Shown one piece after another: positions 17,332 through 26,691 of a DNA stretch of 64,000 nt (within the stretch, counting starts at the first letter, position 1; each line of letters begins with the position of its first letter). The stretch comes from Oceanococcus sp051252075 (GTDB lineage: Bacteria > Pseudomonadota > Gammaproteobacteria > Nevskiales > Oceanococcaceae). The position numbers were made by a program, and so were the translations under genes. The stretch lies in NCBI GenBank assembly GCA_051252075.1, contig JBPOFU010000005.1, positions 1 to 64,000 on the forward strand, written 5' to 3'. The notes beneath the pieces were generated by a model. That model ran no database searches and had not been told where the DNA came from. It saw only the letters and a list, made by a program, of their open reading frames with translations.

Positions 17332-18055
17332 GCCGAATTGGCCCGCAATTCCTGGCGTGCGGGCCGCATTTAGCTTGCGTTACCCAGGCTGCAGCGAAGC
17401 GCCTTGGGCCGGGCTCAATTTGGGGGCTCACGTGGGTGACGATGCGCAACAAGTGCAGCGCAATAGAAAGCTTTTGGCGGATGCGCTTGGCTTGCCTGAG
17501 CGGCCACCTTGGCTAAATCAAGTGCACGGAACTCGCTTGTTAGCACACTCAGATGCCGTTGAGGGTGATGCGGCAGATGCCATTTGGACCTCACTGCCTA
17601 GGAAAGTGTGCGCGGTCATGGTTGCAGATTGTTTGCCCATTTTGCTGCGCGATCAGACTGGGCAATGTGTTGCCGCAATTCACGCAGGTTGGCGCGGCTT
17701 GGAAGAAGGGATTGTGGGGGCTGTAATCAGTGAGCTTCGGCGGCGTCATCCCGAAGCCACTTGGCAGGCTTGGTTGGGGCCGTGCATCGGTCCAAATGCC
17801 TTTGAGGTGGGGAGCGAAGTTCAGCAGGCTTTTGTGCGGCTCGATGCGCAAGCGCAAGCGCATTTTCGGCCGGCTCGAGCGGGTCATTGGCTGGCCGACC
17901 TTAGGGCCTTGGCGCAGCTGCAATTGTGCGCAAACGGTGTCACAGATATCTGGCGCAGTGAGGCTTGTACCTTTAATAATTCGGAACAATTTTTCTCATT
18001 TCGCCGTGATTACGTTACAGGACGCATGGCAGCCTTGATTTGGCGGGAATTTTGA
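17306..18055 (+). CDS. pgeF: Peptidoglycan editing factor PgeF (YfiH / polyphenol oxidase family)
   Basis: PgeF (YfiH) hydrolyses misincorporated amino acids from muropeptide precursors in E. coli; family members also show purine nucleoside and polyphenol activities. The 249-residue protein has the metal-site residues His in 'LNQVHGTR', Cys in 'VADCLPILL' and His in 'AAIHAGWRGL', plus 'GPCIGPNAFEVG'. The ATG at 17306 was chosen: it lies 26 bases inside rluD and starts the conserved part promptly. The longer frame to 17267 adds 13 unconserved residues. Confidence 0.93.
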   Translation: MSGAANWLEPNWPAIPGVRAAFSLRYPGCSEAPWAGLNLGAHVGDDAQQVQRNRKLLADALGLPERPPWLNQVHGTRLLAHSDAVEGDAADAIWTSLPRKVCAVMVADCLPILLRDQTGQCVAAIHAGWRGLEEGIVGAVISELRRRHPEATWQAWLGPCIGPNAFEVGSEVQQAFVRLDAQAQAHFRPARAGHWLADLRALAQLQLCANGVTDIWRSEACTFNNSEQFFSFRRDYVTGRMAALIWREF

Positions 18056-18092
18056 AACGTCGCGGCCAGCTTGCTTGGGATTGGGGCGTCTG

Positions 18093-18122
18093 TTACAAAC
18101 TCATGTTAGAAATGCATAAAAT
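18093..18122 (+). promoter_or_regulatory. Candidate sigma-70 promoter of the DUF1302 operon
   Basis: TTACAA (18093-18098) and TAAAAT (18117-18122) are separated by 18 bases in the 133-base gap upstream of the barrel gene. Each box departs from consensus by one or two positions. The call rests on position and spacing only. Confidence 0.38.
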
Positions 18123-18188
18123 ACGCAGTCAATGGCTGTAACGGGCCAACTCATCGTGGTGCGTGTAACAAAGTTTTGGGGAACTATT

Positions 18189-20534
18189 GTGCTGAAAAAA
18201 ATCGGTCGGGGAATACCTGCCGCGGGAATAATCTTTGTCGCGGGAATGGGGGGTGCTGCGCATGCGCTGCAGTTTGAAATCGGAGACTTATATGGCTCCA
18301 TGGAAAATACGTTCACACTAGGCGCGGCGTGGCGCATGGAAGAGCGCGATCCCAGCTTAATCGGCAAAATTAATTTACAGCCTGGCTTGTGTACTTTGTC
18401 GAATTACACCGACAACCCCGATTTTAGCCAAGGCGTTACTTATGCTGATGCGGCCACTTATGAAGAACGTGGTTTGATTGGCAACACCTGTAACAGCACT
18501 AGCGACCCTTCATTTAACAATGCTTATGTGAATGCGCCGGGTTCATTCAATATCAATGGGGATGACGGCAACCTGAATTTCGATCGCGGCGACATCGTGT
18601 CTGCGGCTGCAAAAATGAATACCAATCTCAAACTGAATTGGGGAATGTTTGATTTGCAAGTACGCGGTATTTGGATGTTCAACGACACCTATGTTGGCTT
18701 TGACGAAACCCACCCTGATACGACTTTACGCAGCCCGACCTCAGCATTGGCGGACGACACGGTTGATCAATTTGGAACGCATTTCGAGTTAGAAGATGCG
18801 GTTATTTCAACTTCGATTCCGTTGTTTGATCGCGAAATCGGCATCCGTTTGGGGCGGCAAGGTTTCATCTGGGGTGAAAGCAATGCTTTGCCCTTGAACA
18901 GTATAAATACAGTGAATCCGCCGGATCAGGTGCGGCAACGGACTCCAGGCTTTGATCTATCGGAACTGTTCCAACCAGTGGGGATGTTGTACGCCGGGGT
19001 GGATTTGACCTTAAATTTGTTTGCTGAGGTCTTTTATCAGTATGAGTGGGTGCCGGTACGTGTTGATGCGCCGGGAACGTACTTCTCTGTAAGCGATATT
19101 TTGGGCGGTAGTGACGATGGCGGCCAATTCGCCATGTTGTCTTTTGGTAAAGCGCCAGAAGATCCGTATCAAATCTATTCCTCACAAGACAACGGCGAAG
19201 ATCCGTTTGCTTTGGGATCCGCTGGAAGTCGTACTGTTTATCGCAAGCCCGATGTTAAGCCTAAAGATGGCGGGCAGTTTGGCTTTGCTTTGAAGTATTT
19301 TGCAGAAAACTTCAATAACGGCACGGAAGTCGGCTTTTATTACACCAATACACACTCACGCATTCCCAGCGTGAGTTTTCAAGCAGCTCAGCCCTCCTGC
19401 GCAACAGATTCAACCAATGTGATTGAGCTGGCTGTCGACTGCGGAGCAGGCTTGGGTGAAATCGGCACCTTGCGGTTGTCCGAGGAACCTTTGCCGGTTG
19501 ATACCGTGCGGTTGTTTGCTGAGTATCCGGAAAATCGGCATATGCTCGGGGTGAGTTTTAATACCACTATTGGCGATTTTGCTTGGGCAGGGGAATACAC
19601 GTTCCGCCCCAATCATCCGGTACAAATTCACACCGTCGATTTGATTTTCGCTGCATTGCAACCCGCCTTTCCCAAACACAACATCAACGTAGGCTTGCCG
19701 GCTGATTTGAGTTTGATTGACCCAGGCGTATTGGATCAATTGGATCCACTGATCTTGCCAGCCCTACAAGGCTTGGCTGCGACGGGATTACCAGCCACGG
19801 TTTTGCCTGGGCGCCGTATGGCTGTGCCCGATTATGTGCAAACAATTTACCGCGGCGAAGAAGTAACACCGGGTATGTACATTCGTGGTTATGAAGAACT
19901 CAAACAGGGTCAATTCGTAACCTCTTTGTTACGTACCTTCGGTGCAGCGAGTAATCCGTTTGGTGCTGATCAAGTGCTCATGCTGGCGGAGTTTGGACTT
20001 ACCCATATCATTGATATGCCGGGCTTGGACCAAATACAGTTTCAAGGTGGTGGCACTGATACGCACGCCAGTAGTGGTGCCGATGGCACGACCAACAGCA
20101 TCTCAGATAGCGCGGCACAGACCAACGGTACGGTAACGGACGGTGATGGCGATATTCGGTGTGTGCGTCAAGCCTTCGACACTATTGGTGGGGCAGAAGC
20201 CGAACCTTGCCGGCAAAATCCTACGGCACAGGACCCCAACGGTTTCGGAGACGAATTGTCCTACGGCATTCGCATCCTAACGCTGACCAAGTACCAAGAT
20301 TTCATCATGGGCTGGAACTTCGAGCCATTAGTGGCCTTGTTCTATGACATCGAAGGTATAGCGCCAGGTTTGGGGCAGAATTTTCAAGAAGGGCGTATAA
20401 CAGGACTGCTCGGTTTTCGCTTTGATTATCAGTCGCGTTGGTTTACTGAACTGCGTTACACGTATTTGGATGGCGATTTGAATCCGATTCGTGATCGCGA
20501 CAATTTGATGTTTACACTGCAATACACATTTTAA
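18189..20534 (+). CDS. DUF1302 family outer-membrane protein
   Basis: A protein of 781 residues from a GTG with a good GGGGAAC ribosome-binding site; starts further upstream would spoil the signal peptide. Residues 1-25 form a signal peptide ending near AHA. The mature part has the DUF1302 features: 'FTLGAAWRMEERDPSLIGK' near the N-terminus, alternating beta-strands and a C-terminal aromatic strand ending in Phe ('LMFTLQYTF'), the mark of a Bam-inserted barrel. DUF1302 proteins are usually encoded with DUF1329, YCF48 and RND genes and are suspected to act in lipid or hydrophobic-substrate transport. Here the YCF48 and RND genes follow, but no DUF1329 gene does. Confidence 0.88.
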   Translation: MLKKIGRGIPAAGIIFVAGMGGAAHALQFEIGDLYGSMENTFTLGAAWRMEERDPSLIGKINLQPGLCTLSNYTDNPDFSQGVTYADAATYEERGLIGNTCNSTSDPSFNNAYVNAPGSFNINGDDGNLNFDRGDIVSAAAKMNTNLKLNWGMFDLQVRGIWMFNDTYVGFDETHPDTTLRSPTSALADDTVDQFGTHFELEDAVISTSIPLFDREIGIRLGRQGFIWGESNALPLNSINTVNPPDQVRQRTPGFDLSELFQPVGMLYAGVDLTLNLFAEVFYQYEWVPVRVDAPGTYFSVSDILGGSDDGGQFAMLSFGKAPEDPYQIYSSQDNGEDPFALGSAGSRTVYRKPDVKPKDGGQFGFALKYFAENFNNGTEVGFYYTNTHSRIPSVSFQAAQPSCATDSTNVIELAVDCGAGLGEIGTLRLSEEPLPVDTVRLFAEYPENRHMLGVSFNTTIGDFAWAGEYTFRPNHPVQIHTVDLIFAALQPAFPKHNINVGLPADLSLIDPGVLDQLDPLILPALQGLAATGLPATVLPGRRMAVPDYVQTIYRGEEVTPGMYIRGYEELKQGQFVTSLLRTFGAASNPFGADQVLMLAEFGLTHIIDMPGLDQIQFQGGGTDTHASSGADGTTNSISDSAAQTNGTVTDGDGDIRCVRQAFDTIGGAEAEPCRQNPTAQDPNGFGDELSYGIRILTLTKYQDFIMGWNFEPLVALFYDIEGIAPGLGQNFQEGRITGLLGFRFDYQSRWFTELRYTYLDGDLNPIRDRDNLMFTLQYTF

Positions 20535-20577
20535 TTTTACGGCTGCTATTAACAGCGGCCGACTGGGGAGTAATGGG

Positions 20578-21534
20578 ATGAGACCAAGTCGTATTGGGGT
20601 TTTGGTCGGGTTGATGCTGCCGCTGGTGGTGCAAGCTCAAGGCGTTGATTCCGGAGATATTTCTCCACAACCGGCTGAAATGATGCCGTTGGCCGCAGGG
20701 CATTCCATGCTTTTGGATGTCGCCGACACCGGTAAACGTTTTGTCGCAGTGGGTGAACGTGGCCATGTGATTGGATCGCTCAATGGTAGTGATTGGGTGC
20801 AAGTGCCAACGCCAGTGCGCGCTGGGCTCACAGCAGTGGAATTCGCTGACGCCGAAAATGGTTGGGCGGTTGGGCATGATGCGGTCATTATTCGCACTCG
20901 AGATGGTGGTCGCTCATGGGTGTTGCAGAATTTCCAGCCCGAATTGGAAAAACCTTTTCTCGATGTCATTTTCTTAAATTCTAGTCATGGCATGGCTGTC
21001 GGTGCGTACAGCTTGATGTATGTGACACATGATGGCGGAGATAGCTGGGAAGAGGTGGATTCACCCGTCCGTGAAGATGAATGGCACTTTAATGCCATTA
21101 CCAAGCTGAACAACGGTGCTTTATTTATTGCTGGGGAAGCGGGTACTTTGGCGATTTCCCATGACAATGGTGAGGCTTGGGAAAATCTCGAATCCCCATA
21201 TTCCAGCTCCATGTTCGATGCGACGGCAGTCGGAGAAAACGGCGTTTTGATAGTTGGTCTTCGCGGAAATGCGTTTTACACCAGTGATGTGAGTGAGCCG
21301 GATTGGCAGAAGGTTGATGTGGGTAGCGAGAGTTCCCTGATTGGCGCCGCACAACTGCCAAATGGTGAGGCGGTCATGGTGGGTATCAATGGGGTGATTT
21401 TCAAAACTTCGAATGGGGTTAGTTCTGTCGAACAGATTGAAAACTCAGCAGGTATAACTTTGGCTGGCGTTGTGCCAGTGGAAGGCGCGCTTGTAGTTGT
21501 CGGCGAAGCCGGCGCTCAAATCATAAAAAATTAA
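20578..21534 (+). CDS. YCF48-related exported beta-propeller protein
   Basis: The 318-residue protein starts with a signal peptide (cleavage near VQAQG, about residue 21). The mature part is built of repeated WxxQN / 'GxVGxxGxIxxTxDGGxxW' units, for example 'GWAVGHDAVIIRTRDGGRSW' and 'MAVGAYSLMYVTHDGGDSW', typical of YCF48/HCF136 (photosystem II stability factor-like) propellers. In heterotrophs such proteins are encoded beside RND/MMPL exporters and probably act in the periplasm as partner or scaffold. It lies 43 bases after the DUF1302 gene and 36 before the RND gene. Confidence 0.87.
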   Translation: MRPSRIGVLVGLMLPLVVQAQGVDSGDISPQPAEMMPLAAGHSMLLDVADTGKRFVAVGERGHVIGSLNGSDWVQVPTPVRAGLTAVEFADAENGWAVGHDAVIIRTRDGGRSWVLQNFQPELEKPFLDVIFLNSSHGMAVGAYSLMYVTHDGGDSWEEVDSPVREDEWHFNAITKLNNGALFIAGEAGTLAISHDNGEAWENLESPYSSSMFDATAVGENGVLIVGLRGNAFYTSDVSEPDWQKVDVGSESSLIGAAQLPNGEAVMVGINGVIFKTSNGVSSVEQIENSAGITLAGVVPVEGALVVVGEAGAQIIKN

Positions 21535-21570
21535 ATGGGGAGCAGCGCCTGACAAAGGTGTAGAAAAAAC

Positions 21571-23913
21571 ATGACTGCAACTGATCGAATTCTAAAAGTC
21601 GTCGAACCACTGGTTTACGGCCAACGTATGATTGGCCTCATTATACTGCTGGTCCTTACTGTCTTTTTTGGCTGGAAAGCCTCTCAAACGCAAGTGGATG
21701 CGGGTTTCGATAAGTCGATTCCTCTCGACCACCCGTACATGAAGACCCTGAAAAAATATCAGTCGGACTTTGGTGGGGGTAATACGGTATTAGTTGCCTT
21801 GATCCAAGACGACGGCGATATCTACAACGAAGACTTCCTGGGCACATTGAAAGATGTCACTGATGAGGTGTTCTTCTTGCCGGGAGTTGATCGTTCGCGC
21901 GTTAGTTCGCTGTTTACGCCGGATGTCCGTTTTACCGAAGTGGTCGAAGGCGGATTTGCTGGCGGTAATGTTATTCCTGCGGAATATGCGCCAACACCGG
22001 AAATGTTCGATTTGGTTAAGGCCAATATCGGTAAAGCGGGGATTATTGGGCGTTATGTAACGACGAGTCAGTCTGGTGCCATGGTTTTCGCAGAGTTGCT
22101 GGAAACTGACCCAGTGACCGGCGAGAAGCTCGACTACCGTGTGGTTGCCAGAAACTTAGAGGACATTCGTACTCGGTTTGAAAAAGGCAACATTAAGGTC
22201 CACATCGTAGGTTTCGCCAAAGTTATTGGTGATGTGACAGATGCGGCGCTGGAAGTTGTTCTTTTCTTCATGCTGGCATTGGTCATGACCGCCGTGCTGC
22301 TGTGGTTGTACACCGGATCATTTAAGCTTTCCATGGTTGTGTTGGTGTGCTCCTTGGTTGCGGTGATTTGGGAGTTTGGTCTACTGACAACGGCAGGGTT
22401 TGGGCTTGACCCCTTTGCGATTTTGATTCCATTTCTTGTGCTCTCGGTGTCGACGAGCCACGGTGTGCAATATGTGAATGCTTGGGTTGGTGAAGTTGAT
22501 CAGGGCAAAGATCCCTTTAATGCGTCCTTAGAAACCTTCCGGCGTTTGGCGATCCCAGGTACCACTGCGTTGATTACTGACGTTGCCGGTTTTGCGACCA
22601 TTTACTTGATCCCTATCGATATTATTCGCGAGATGTCGATTAATGCGGCATTCGGGATGTTGGCTATTATCGTGACCAATAAGATGTTGGCGCCGATCTG
22701 GTTGACCTATATCAAGATCAACGACATGGACGCGTTTCGTAAGAAACAGATCAAGCGCGAGCACATGGGCGATGGCCTGTGGCGCTTCATTGCAAAGGTT
22801 ACCCGGCCTGTGCCGGCATTGATGACCTTGGTTGTATGCGCAATTTTGTTGGGCTGGTCGCTGTGGAAATACGGTGATTTGCAAGTTGGTGACTCGCAAG
22901 AAGGCGTGCCAGAGCTTCGTCCGGACTCGCGTTACAACCAAGACTCACGAGCGATCGTAAACAACTTTAGTATCGGTGTTGATATCCTCAAGGTGATTGC
23001 GGAAGCACCACCTGAGTCTTGTATTCAATATGAAGTGATGGAGGAGATTGATCGCTTCGCTTGGCGCATGGATAACACCAAGGGAGTGAGCTCCAGCATT
23101 TCTCTGCCTCAAGTCGCGAAGATTGTGAACGGGCAATTTAACGAGGGCACGCCCAAATTCCAGATGCTGCAGCGTAACCAGTTTATTTTGGTGCAGGCGA
23201 TCACGCCCATACCAACATCCTCTGGACTGTTGAACCCGGATTGCTCAGCAATGGCGGTGATGATCTTTACTGAAGATCATCGAGCAGAAACCATTCAGCG
23301 TATTGTTTCTGAGGTGAAGCGATTTAACAAAGAGGACGCCAGCCACGTTAACTTCGCTTTGGCTACCGGTAATGTCGGGGTTATGGCGGCGACAAACGAG
23401 GTGGTCAAAGAGCAGGAGCTGCAAGTTGTCGGCTATGTGTATCTGGTGATTCTGCTGTTCATGTGGCTTTCTTTCCGTACCGTATGTGGGGTGATCTGTG
23501 TGGTCTTGCCACTGTCACTGGTGTCGTCATTGGCTTATGCGGTCATGGCCTCGTTTGGCATTGGCCTAAAGGTCGCCACCTTGCCAGTCGTAGCGCTGGC
23601 GGTGGGTATTGGTGTGGATTACGGCATCTACATTTATTCCACGTTGTTGGATGGTTTAAGTCGGGGGCGGACCTTAGAAGAAGCGTTTTATGACACCCTG
23701 CACAAAACGGGTAAAGCCGTTATCTTCACAGGTATCGCTTTAGGCGGCTCGGTATCAACTTGGTTGATGTCGGATCTGCAGTTCCAAGCGGACATGGGTA
23801 TTTTGCTGGTGTTTATGTTCACTGCAAATATGTTTGGTGCCATATTGGTGTTGCCGGCATTGGCCCGTTTCTTGGTCAAGCACGAGACCTTTTTGGATAA
23901 AGCAGCCGACTAG
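21571..23913 (+). CDS. MMPL/RND-family transporter
   Basis: The 780-residue inner-membrane protein has the RND layout: a first helix (about 22-38), a large periplasmic loop, a six-helix bundle (about 220-400), a second loop and a second bundle (about 610-770). The two halves share family motifs such as 'DPFAILIPFLVLSVSTSHGVQY' and 'LPVVALAVGIGVDYGIYIY'. This version is the short MMPL type, nearer to lipid or hopanoid exporters than to drug pumps, and no membrane-fusion protein gene is present. Together with the DUF1302 barrel and the YCF48 protein it likely forms an envelope export route. Substrate unknown. Confidence 0.87.
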   Translation: MTATDRILKVVEPLVYGQRMIGLIILLVLTVFFGWKASQTQVDAGFDKSIPLDHPYMKTLKKYQSDFGGGNTVLVALIQDDGDIYNEDFLGTLKDVTDEVFFLPGVDRSRVSSLFTPDVRFTEVVEGGFAGGNVIPAEYAPTPEMFDLVKANIGKAGIIGRYVTTSQSGAMVFAELLETDPVTGEKLDYRVVARNLEDIRTRFEKGNIKVHIVGFAKVIGDVTDAALEVVLFFMLALVMTAVLLWLYTGSFKLSMVVLVCSLVAVIWEFGLLTTAGFGLDPFAILIPFLVLSVSTSHGVQYVNAWVGEVDQGKDPFNASLETFRRLAIPGTTALITDVAGFATIYLIPIDIIREMSINAAFGMLAIIVTNKMLAPIWLTYIKINDMDAFRKKQIKREHMGDGLWRFIAKVTRPVPALMTLVVCAILLGWSLWKYGDLQVGDSQEGVPELRPDSRYNQDSRAIVNNFSIGVDILKVIAEAPPESCIQYEVMEEIDRFAWRMDNTKGVSSSISLPQVAKIVNGQFNEGTPKFQMLQRNQFILVQAITPIPTSSGLLNPDCSAMAVMIFTEDHRAETIQRIVSEVKRFNKEDASHVNFALATGNVGVMAATNEVVKEQELQVVGYVYLVILLFMWLSFRTVCGVICVVLPLSLVSSLAYAVMASFGIGLKVATLPVVALAVGIGVDYGIYIYSTLLDGLSRGRTLEEAFYDTLHKTGKAVIFTGIALGGSVSTWLMSDLQFQADMGILLVFMFTANMFGAILVLPALARFLVKHETFLDKAAD

Positions 23914-23929
23914 GCAAAGGATGCTGAAG

Positions 23930-23967
23930 AGCCGGATGTTGGTGGTAAGCCAGCATCCGGCTTTTTT
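23930..23967 (+). terminator. Intrinsic terminator after the MMPL transporter
   Basis: A 12-base stem (gccggatgttgg / ccagcatccggc, one G-U pair) at 23931-23961 is followed by six T residues. The stop of convergent apaH lies inside the T-run, so the structure may also help end apaH transcripts. Confidence 0.92.
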
Positions 23968-24799
23968 ATGCTTGTAATGGAGCCTGAATTAGACGGCGCG
24001 ATTGCAAGTGCAGGGCGCTAAGTCGGCCTCCCCAAACGCAGCCGGTATCCATACCCCAAACGCGGTATTGTGGCCAAAACACTTGGCTTAGCTGGGACCA
24101 GTGGCCAAATAGGATTAATTGATCGGCGCTGGCCCTCTGCGGTACAGCGAACCAAGGCAGTAGTGGTTTTGTCCCTGTGTTTATGTGGCGACCATCTTCC
24201 GATTTAATGTGTAAGGCCAGACGTCCTTCGGAATCGCAATAGCGTAATCGGGTGAGGCAATTGGTTATAAAGCGCAAACGTTCAATGCCGGATAGGGTGC
24301 TCGACCAAAATTGCGGCTCGTCACCAAACATTCCGTCAAAGAAGTCAGAGAAATTATCGCCACGTAAGGCCGATTCAACTTCTGCTGCATATTGCAGGGT
24401 TTGTGCAATCGACCATTGCGGAGGGACCCCAGCATGAATCATCAATACGGATTCGTGTTCATCACTGAATTGCAGCGCGAGTGGTTGCGACCTAAGCCAC
24501 GTTAGGAGTTCCTCAGCGTCACTGGCGCCAATTATTTGGCGCATTGTTTTGTTTTTAGCCTCGATGGGGCGGGTATGAATTTTCGCGAGTACGCTTAAAT
24601 CATGGTTGCCCAAAACAGCACGGCAGGAATCACCTAAGCTTTTCGCGAAACGTAATGTTTGCAGCGACTTGGGACCACGATTGATAATATCCCCCAGCAG
24701 AACGAGTTCATCGCTGGCAGGGTCAAAGTTAACGCTGTCCAAAAGTGCTACAAGTTCGTCGTAGCAACCTTGGACATCTCCGATACAGTAAGTATTCAC
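23966..24799 (-). CDS. apaH: Symmetrical bis(5'-nucleosyl)-tetraphosphatase ApaH
   Basis: ApaH hydrolyses Ap4A to two ADP and removes Np4 caps from RNA. The 277-residue metallophosphatase has 'YCIGDVQGCYDEL' (metal ligands D, H/Q), 'LLGDIINRGPKSL' and 'AVLGNHDLSVLA', the three blocks of the phosphoprotein phosphatase fold. The start is a GTG. It is the usual length and stands alone here, convergent with the MMPL operon and divergent from flp. It is not beside ksgA, its common partner. Confidence 0.95.
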   Translation of the reverse strand: MNTYCIGDVQGCYDELVALLDSVNFDPASDELVLLGDIINRGPKSLQTLRFAKSLGDSCRAVLGNHDLSVLAKIHTRPIEAKNKTMRQIIGASDAEELLTWLRSQPLALQFSDEHESVLMIHAGVPPQWSIAQTLQYAAEVESALRGDNFSDFFDGMFGDEPQFWSSTLSGIERLRFITNCLTRLRYCDSEGRLALHIKSEDGRHINTGTKPLLPWFAVPQRASADQLILFGHWSQLSQVFWPQYRVWGMDTGCVWGGRLSALHLQSRRLIQAPLQA

Positions 24800-24934
24800 A
24801 ATTTTTTGACACTCTGCCCGTAGTATTCAAGTTTGGCCTGTTTGCTTATGAACGCAGACTTTTTCGGATTGCTCACAGCTTGCAATGTAAGTGTGACTGA
24901 CCAATGATGAACAGAACAATACTGGAGGTTCAGG

Positions 24935-25129
24935 ATGAAACAAGCGCATATGGTGTTGGCGTCGGCCCAGCGCGGAGCGTCAGCGATTGAATACGCCTTG
25001 ATAGCAGGACTGCTCGCGGCCATATTGGTTGTAGCAATTTCGGTCTTGGGAGATGGTTTTGATACCACATTCCAAAATATAGTTGATTGTATGACCGGCG
25101 AACCTTGTACTTTTGCTGGGTCAGAGTAA
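24935..25129 (+). CDS. flp: Flp-type pilin of the Tad system
   Basis: A 64-residue type IVb prepilin. The prepilin-peptidase site is Gly14/Ala15, followed by 'ASAIEYALIAGLLAAILV' with Glu19 at +5 and the neighbouring Tyr20, the Flp signature. A ribosome-binding site (GGAGG) precedes the ATG. The tail contains Cys52 and Cys58, unusual for this family. It is the first gene of the Tad locus, and the tadE frame starts inside or just after its end. Confidence 0.92.
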   Translation: MKQAHMVLASAQRGASAIEYALIAGLLAAILVVAISVLGDGFDTTFQNIVDCMTGEPCTFAGSE

Positions 25130-25160
25130 ACCGACAACATTTTCTGCACTATTGACGAGT

Positions 25161-25640
25161 GTGCCTTTGAATAAACGCCAATCGGGCGCGACTGCGGTTG
25201 AATTTGCGCTGGTTTTCCCATTGCTTTTCATGCTTTTCTACAGTGTGGTGGTCTACGCCTATCTGTTTGTTTTGCAGGAAAGTATTAGTTTTGCTGCGCA
25301 AGAGGCTGCTGCCGCTGCGCATCGGGTTGATCCGGTAGTGGCAGCTGATTTTGACCAATCAGTGGAAGATTTAGTGTGTCCTCGTTTGAAGCAAGCATTG
25401 GCTTGGATGACAGAAAACCAACAGGAAGATCTAGGTGTGAATGTTTGCGGGCGCACTGCCTTGGGAGATGATCAGGGCGGCACCTATATCCAGATCAGCG
25501 CTAGCCATGTTGTGACTATCACTTCGCGGCTGCAGGTAGGAAATTTGTTTCCTAAATTAAGCATGCCGCTTATTGGAACGCTGCCGCCGATGCCGGATGT
25601 TCTCATCGGTAGCGGTTCAGCTTTAGTCGGTGAAAGTTAA
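25161..25640 (+). CDS. tadE: TadE-family pseudopilin-like protein
   Basis: The N-terminal motif 'QSGATAVEFALVFPLLFMLFY' is the TadE/TadG signature: a prepilin-like cleavage site followed by Val-Glu-Phe and a single transmembrane segment. The rest is a small periplasmic domain with cysteines at about residues 80 and 105. TadE is processed by the prepilin peptidase and is needed for Flp pilus assembly. A GTG at 25161 gives about 160 residues and a short leader; a TTG at 25113 would overlap flp by 17 bases, so the start is uncertain. Confidence 0.85.
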   Translation: MPLNKRQSGATAVEFALVFPLLFMLFYSVVVYAYLFVLQESISFAAQEAAAAAHRVDPVVAADFDQSVEDLVCPRLKQALAWMTENQQEDLGVNVCGRTALGDDQGGTYIQISASHVVTITSRLQVGNLFPKLSMPLIGTLPPMPDVLIGSGSALVGES

Positions 25641-25761
25641 GGTTGTGCCAAGGCTTTTTCGAAGCAGAACAGCAGCTTGGGGCAAGATAGTTCGCTAGAC
25701 CTGATAACATCGTAAATCTGCGACCCGGCAATTATGTCGGTTACGGGAGAAGGAACACCGC

Positions 25762-26691
25762 ATGGGAAATCAGGGGCTGAAACTAGCCGCACTGGCAGCA
25801 GTAGTGCTGGCGGTAATTCTTGGTGTGCTGGCTTGGAGAGTCAGTGTGTCAATGACGGATAATGCACGTGAGAACGCTGAGGCCGAGTTGCTGGCACAGC
25901 AACAGGCTCTGACGCGTCAAGAACAAACAACATTGGCCGTTATAGCGTTGCGGCCACTGGCTGCAACGCGACCTATAGGTGCAGATGATGTGGCATTAAA
26001 GCCGGTCGCTGTCGTTCCCGAACGTTACTTTGCCCAAGTCGAAGATGTCATTGGGCGTGAACCTCTGATTGATATCGATGCGGGAGCGCCGGTTACACCA
26101 CGCTATTTCCGAGATTCCAATGTATTGGCACGTTTGATTCCTGCTGGGCACAAAGCGATGTCCTTGGAAATTTCCGATGTTGTTGCTGTTGGCGGATTTG
26201 TGCGCCCTGGTGATGAAGTGGATTTATTGATGTTCTTGCGTGGTGGTGACGCACCTGCGCAATCTCGCATATTGCTGCCACAAGTATTGGTGTTGGCATA
26301 TGAAGATCGCATCATCGAACGGCCGCAAGGTTTAACCGAATCTGAAGGTCGCAATGAACGGCGCAGCCGTGTACGTACGACGGTAGTGGCGATTCCTGAC
26401 GAGCACACAACCAAGGTGATGTTGGGCGCTAGCTTAGGCAGTTTGCGTCTGGCCTTGCGCCGTCAAATCGTCGCGGGATCTGATGTCAATGAGCAAGATG
26501 GTAGCCCGCTGCCAAAAGCCTCAGCGGCGCCGGCTAAAGCGGAAAAGGAAGTTGATCAAATAGCCATTGAACAACCAATCACTCTGGCTGAACTGAGTCG
26601 ATTGGCGAAGCGCAAAGCGGCTAAACCCACCCCGCGCCCCTATACGATTCAAGTCTTTCGTGGCAGTGACGCGCAGAAGGTGACCGAATGA
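25762..26691 (+). CDS. cpaB: Flp pilus assembly protein CpaB/RcpC
   Basis: A 309-residue protein with one N-terminal transmembrane segment (about 8-25) and a periplasmic SAF-type domain ('RPLAATRPIGADDVALKPVAV'), then a RcpC/CpaB domain ('MSLEISDVVAVGGFVRPGDEVDLL'). CpaB stabilises the Tad secretin and affects pilin modification. The C-terminal third is Lys/Ala/Pro rich and looks disordered. It is preceded by a good ribosome-binding site and a 121-base gap after tadE, which may contain an internal promoter. It overlaps the next gene as ATGA. Confidence 0.92.
   Translation: MGNQGLKLAALAAVVLAVILGVLAWRVSVSMTDNARENAEAELLAQQQALTRQEQTTLAVIALRPLAATRPIGADDVALKPVAVVPERYFAQVEDVIGREPLIDIDAGAPVTPRYFRDSNVLARLIPAGHKAMSLEISDVVAVGGFVRPGDEVDLLMFLRGGDAPAQSRILLPQVLVLAYEDRIIERPQGLTESEGRNERRSRVRTTVVAIPDEHTTKVMLGASLGSLRLALRRQIVAGSDVNEQDGSPLPKASAAPAKAEKEVDQIAIEQPITLAELSRLAKRKAAKPTPRPYTIQVFRGSDAQKVTE

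Noticed and set aside
20535..20577. Terminator between the DUF1302 and YCF48 genes
   Set aside because: A seven-base hairpin with a G-U pair exists, but it has no T-run and the genes look cotranscribed.
24800..24870. Sigma-54 or sigma-70 promoter before flp
   Set aside because: TGGCC...TTGCT has the wrong GG-GC spacing for sigma-54, and TTGACA at 24806 lacks a -10 box at 16-18 bases.
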